Source: Woeseiaceae bacterium (GTDB lineage: Bacteria > Pseudomonadota > Gammaproteobacteria > Steroidobacterales > Woeseiaceae). Taken from it: a DNA stretch of 9,625 nucleotides. Numbering within the stretch: the stretch's first letter is position 1; each line of letters begins with the position of its first letter. Under the pieces are notes generated by a model. It ran no database searches, was not told the origin of the DNA, and worked only from the letters and a program-made list of their open reading frames with translations. The translations under genes and the position numbers were made by a program. This document shows positions 7,161 to 9,625 of the stretch, piece after piece. The stretch spans positions 1 to 9,625 of the forward strand of contig WTCH01000245.1 of assembly GCA_013138675.1 (NCBI GenBank), given 5' to 3'.

Positions 7161-8398
7161 GAAAATATCTGTTGAGCCTTGCTTATGGCGTCGACGAGTT
7201 GATCGATGTCATCGCGGTTGTTGTATAAGGCAACGGATGCGCGCGCTGTCCCCGGGACGCCGAAATAATCCATAACCGGCATCGCGCAGTGGTGCCCGGT
7301 ACGAATCGCAACGCCCTGGTGGTCGAGGATGGTGCCGAGGTCATGGGGATGAATATCATCGACAAGGAACGATTGTACGCTGGCCTTGTTTGCCGCCGTA
7401 CCAATCAGTCGCATGCCATCAATATTGCCGAGCTGCTGCATCATATATTCGAGCAACTGCGTTTCGTGCCGGGCGACATTGTCCATTCCGACCGACAACA
7501 GGTAATCGATGGCCGCGCCGAGCCCGATCACGCCTGAAATATTCGGCGTGCCTGCCTCGAACTTGTACGGCAGTTCATTGTAGGTTGTGCCGTCGAACGA
7601 CACTTCCAGAATCATGTCTCCGCCACCCTGGTAGGGCGGCATGTCTTCAAGCAACGCTTCTTTGCCGAACAATACTCCGGTACCGGTTGGGCCGAACATC
7701 TTGTGTGCCGAGAAGGCGTAGAAATCGCAGTCAAGCGCCTGCACGTCGACGCTCATGTGAGGTACGCCCTGCGCGCCGTCCAGCAGGACCGGAATGTCGC
7801 GCGCTTGCGCACGGCGGATGATGTCCTGAACCGGGTTCACCGTTCCCAGTGCATTAGACACATGAGCAACGGCGACCAGTCGTGTTCGATCTGACAATAG
7901 TTTGTCGAACGCATCGATGTCGAGTTCGCCGGCGTCATTGATCGGTGCGACGACCAGTACTGCACCCGTCTGCTCACAAACGAGTTGCCACGGCACGATA
8001 TTCGCGTGATGTTCCATGTGGGTGATCAGGATTTCGTCGCCGGGTTGCAGTCGCGGTCGGCAATAACTCTGAGCAACGAGGTTGATCGATTCCGTAGTGC
8101 CGCTCGTCAGAATGACTTCTTTGCGGTTTGAGGCGTTGATGAAGGAGCGAATCTTGTCGCGCGCCCCTTCATAGGCCTCTGTCGCTCTGTGACTCAGTGT
8201 GTAAACGCCACGATGCACGTTGGCATGGTCGCGCTGCTGGTAGCGGGCAACGGTTTCTATGACAGACTCAGGTTGCTGGGCCGATGCTGCGCTATCCAGA
8301 TAGGCCAGCGGGTGTTCATGAACCTGTTGCTGCAGTGCAGGGAAGTCGCGTCGGCAGTCAGAAATCGAGGAGAATTGATTTTCCTGTGGCTGGCTCAT
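7157..8398 (-). CDS. sufS: Cysteine desulfurase SufS (group II)
   Basis: PLP-dependent enzyme that takes sulfur from L-cysteine as an enzyme persulfide, releasing alanine, for Fe-S cluster assembly. It has 413 residues against 406 in E. coli SufS. The PLP lysine is Lys233 in FSAHKMFGPTGTG, and the persulfide cysteine is Cys371 in RTGHHCAMPVMDYFGV, each seven positions after E. coli K226 and C364. Other motifs are YLDSAASAQQP (33-43), HANVHRGVYTLSHRAT (58-72), LTSGTTESINLVA and LLDGAQGVPHM. The N-terminal extension of about seven residues explains the shift. A strong ribosome site AGGAGA (8406-8411) lies seven bases before the ATG, inside sufD, and the ATG overlaps the sufD stop as ATGA. It is followed by sufU, its probable sulfur acceptor. 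Confidence 0.97.
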   Translation of the reverse strand: MSQPQENQFSSISDCRRDFPALQQQVHEHPLAYLDSAASAQQPESVIETVARYQQRDHANVHRGVYTLSHRATEAYEGARDKIRSFINASNRKEVILTSGTTESINLVAQSYCRPRLQPGDEILITHMEHHANIVPWQLVCEQTGAVLVVAPINDAGELDIDAFDKLLSDRTRLVAVAHVSNALGTVNPVQDIIRRAQARDIPVLLDGAQGVPHMSVDVQALDCDFYAFSAHKMFGPTGTGVLFGKEALLEDMPPYQGGGDMILEVSFDGTTYNELPYKFEAGTPNISGVIGLGAAIDYLLSVGMDNVARHETQLLEYMMQQLGNIDGMRLIGTAANKASVQSFLVDDIHPHDLGTILDHQGVAIRTGHHCAMPVMDYFGVPGTARASVALYNNRDDIDQLVDAISKAQQIFS

Positions 8399-9625
8399 GC
8401 ATCCGTCTCCTGCATTAGCTGGTCGAGGCGGCCGGCGATTCTATCGGCCAGGAAATCATGTAGTGAGCTGATCGGTGATTTGCCGACGATTGTCTGCGCA
8501 AATGCCCGAGTCAGTATCTGTTTCGCTTCGTGTCGGCTCAGGCCGCGTGTGCGCATGTAAAACAGTGCAGTTTCATCGAGCTGCCCAACGGTGGTGCCGT
8601 GGCTGCATTTTACGTCGTCTGCATAGATCTCGAGTTCGGGCTTTGCGTCGATCTCGGCATTCTTCGACAACACCAGGTTGTGATTCGCCTGTTCGGCATC
8701 CGTGCCGTCTGCGCCCTTGTGGACAATGGCTTTGCCATTCCACACACCGCGCGCCTTGCCTGTCAGGATGCCGCGGTATTCCTGGCGGGACTCTGTGGGC
8801 CCGGTGCGGTGATCGGTGCGCGTGTGATTGTCGATGTGTTGACCATCACCAATGAGGTACAAGCCGGCGAACTCAGCATTGCTGCCGGGATTTGCGAGAT
8901 CGATAACGAGGTCGTTTCGAACCAGGCGACCACCGAAGTCAAATGCACAATGTCTCAACTTTGCATCGCGGCCCACCGTGACGGACTGGTAGCCGGTTTG
9001 CTCGTGCACGCGATCACGGTCCTGGATACGGACGTAGTCCGCCCGTGAGCCGTCGCCCAGCGTCACGTTGACGACGGAATTCGCATATAACTCGGCATCA
9101 CCATTTGATGTGTGGTACTCGATAAAACTCGCTGAGCTGTTTGCGGCAACGTCAATGTCGACGCGGATCTGTGACACCGTCGCAGCGCTGTCGGCATGAT
9201 CAACAATGAGAATGCCGATGGGTCGGGTAAGTTTCGTGTCACCCGATACCGAAATTCGTAAGCCATCGCGCAACAGCGCCGCATTCAGGTCGCCAAGCCT
9301 GCCGGATTGCGTCGATTGTCCGGTCGAGTTGCCAAGGTGATTGACGTCAACGCCTTCAATTGAAATTTCCTCAAGTGCCTGGGCATCGATCCGGCCGTTG
9401 TCGATGACAATCCAGTTGGCATCGATGGCCCGGACAATGTCGTCCACCGCAGCATCGCCGGCACGCGGTAATTCGGCGCCTGCTTCAAGCCAGCGGTTCG
9501 CGATAGCAACGGCTCCGGAGAGGTCCGTGTATTTCCAGTCTTCCTCGCGGCTGCCCGGCATGCCATCCTGACGTAGCTGATCAAGCGCGGCGCGGCGAGA
9601 CGCGGCCAGGTTGTCCTCTGGCAAT
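8395..9625 (-). CDS. sufD: Fe-S cluster assembly protein SufD (5' end beyond the window)
   Basis: Beta-helical subunit of the SufBC2D scaffold complex, which builds Fe-S clusters using SufC ATPase. The frame is open to the window edge. The first complete codon is TTG (9622-9624), which I read as internal rather than as the start, since SufD proteins are usually somewhat longer than the 409 codons visible. The N-terminal helix region has the family motif REEDWKYTDLS (26-36). The beta-helix core runs to about 300, and the C-terminal helical part carries NHNLVLSKNAEIDAKPELEI and KCSHGTTVGQLDETALFYMR. Cys340 and His342 match the conserved Cys/His of the SufB-SufD cluster site (C358, H360 in E. 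coli). sufB and sufC are expected upstream, outside the window. Its stop overlaps the sufS start. Confidence 0.95.
   Translation of the reverse strand, partial: LPEDNLAASRRAALDQLRQDGMPGSREEDWKYTDLSGAVAIANRWLEAGAELPRAGDAAVDDIVRAIDANWIVIDNGRIDAQALEEISIEGVDVNHLGNSTGQSTQSGRLGDLNAALLRDGLRISVSGDTKLTRPIGILIVDHADSAATVSQIRVDIDVAANSSASFIEYHTSNGDAELYANSVVNVTLGDGSRADYVRIQDRDRVHEQTGYQSVTVGRDAKLRHCAFDFGGRLVRNDLVIDLANPGSNAEFAGLYLIGDGQHIDNHTRTDHRTGPTESRQEYRGILTGKARGVWNGKAIVHKGADGTDAEQANHNLVLSKNAEIDAKPELEIYADDVKCSHGTTVGQLDETALFYMRTRGLSRHEAKQILTRAFAQTIVGKSPISSLHDFLADRIAGRLDQLMQETDA

Noticed and set aside
9622..9624. TTG as the true start of sufD
   Set aside because: It is merely the first codon able to start at the window edge; the protein would be short for SufD, and the sequence upstream is not visible.

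Overview
The window is a gene-dense piece of a gammaproteobacterial chromosome. The evidence is a long SppA-type (67K) signal peptide peptidase, a kbl-tdh threonine operon and an SdaA-type serine dehydratase, all close in length and motifs to the E. coli proteins. Alongside them is a SUF operon that uses SufU and SufT, an arrangement I associate with Xanthomonadales- or Woeseiales-like lineages rather than with Enterobacteria. That lineage guess is inference; no marker gene here fixes it. I see no phage, transposase, CRISPR array, rRNA or tRNA. This is mostly ordinary core-metabolism sequence.

Left part (1-1876, + strand): sppA. The open frame ends at an amber codon (1754-1756). The same frame continues for 39 codons to TAA at 1874-1876 and encodes the typical SppA C-terminus (FNDPKGVYSHCFCDIR). 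The gene is therefore full length except for one in-frame UAG.

Middle part (1883-5556): kbl and tdh lie on the - strand, with start and stop fused as TAATG. Together they convert L-threonine to glycine plus acetyl-CoA. Divergent from them, across a 90-bp intergenic region, is sdaA (+), which deaminates L-serine to pyruvate. The cluster reads as a threonine/glycine/serine catabolic module. sppA and tdh converge with only 6 bp between the sppA-frame TAA and the tdh stop.

Right part (5587-9625, - strand): sufD (5' end beyond the window), sufS, sufU and sufT form the distal half of a SUF iron-sulfur assembly operon. sufD-sufS and sufS-sufU overlap by ATGA. A sixA-like histidine phosphatase gene follows 36 bp after sufT and is probably co-transcribed. 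Between the convergent sdaA and sixA ends lies a REP-like palindrome with a GTAG head, and the TAG of that head is the sixA stop codon. SdaA is itself a [4Fe-4S] enzyme, so it is a plausible client of the neighbouring SUF machinery.

No stretch over 300 bases lacks a gene. The two most notable observations are the amber-split sppA and the REP-supplied stop of sixA. I found no convincing undescribed system.
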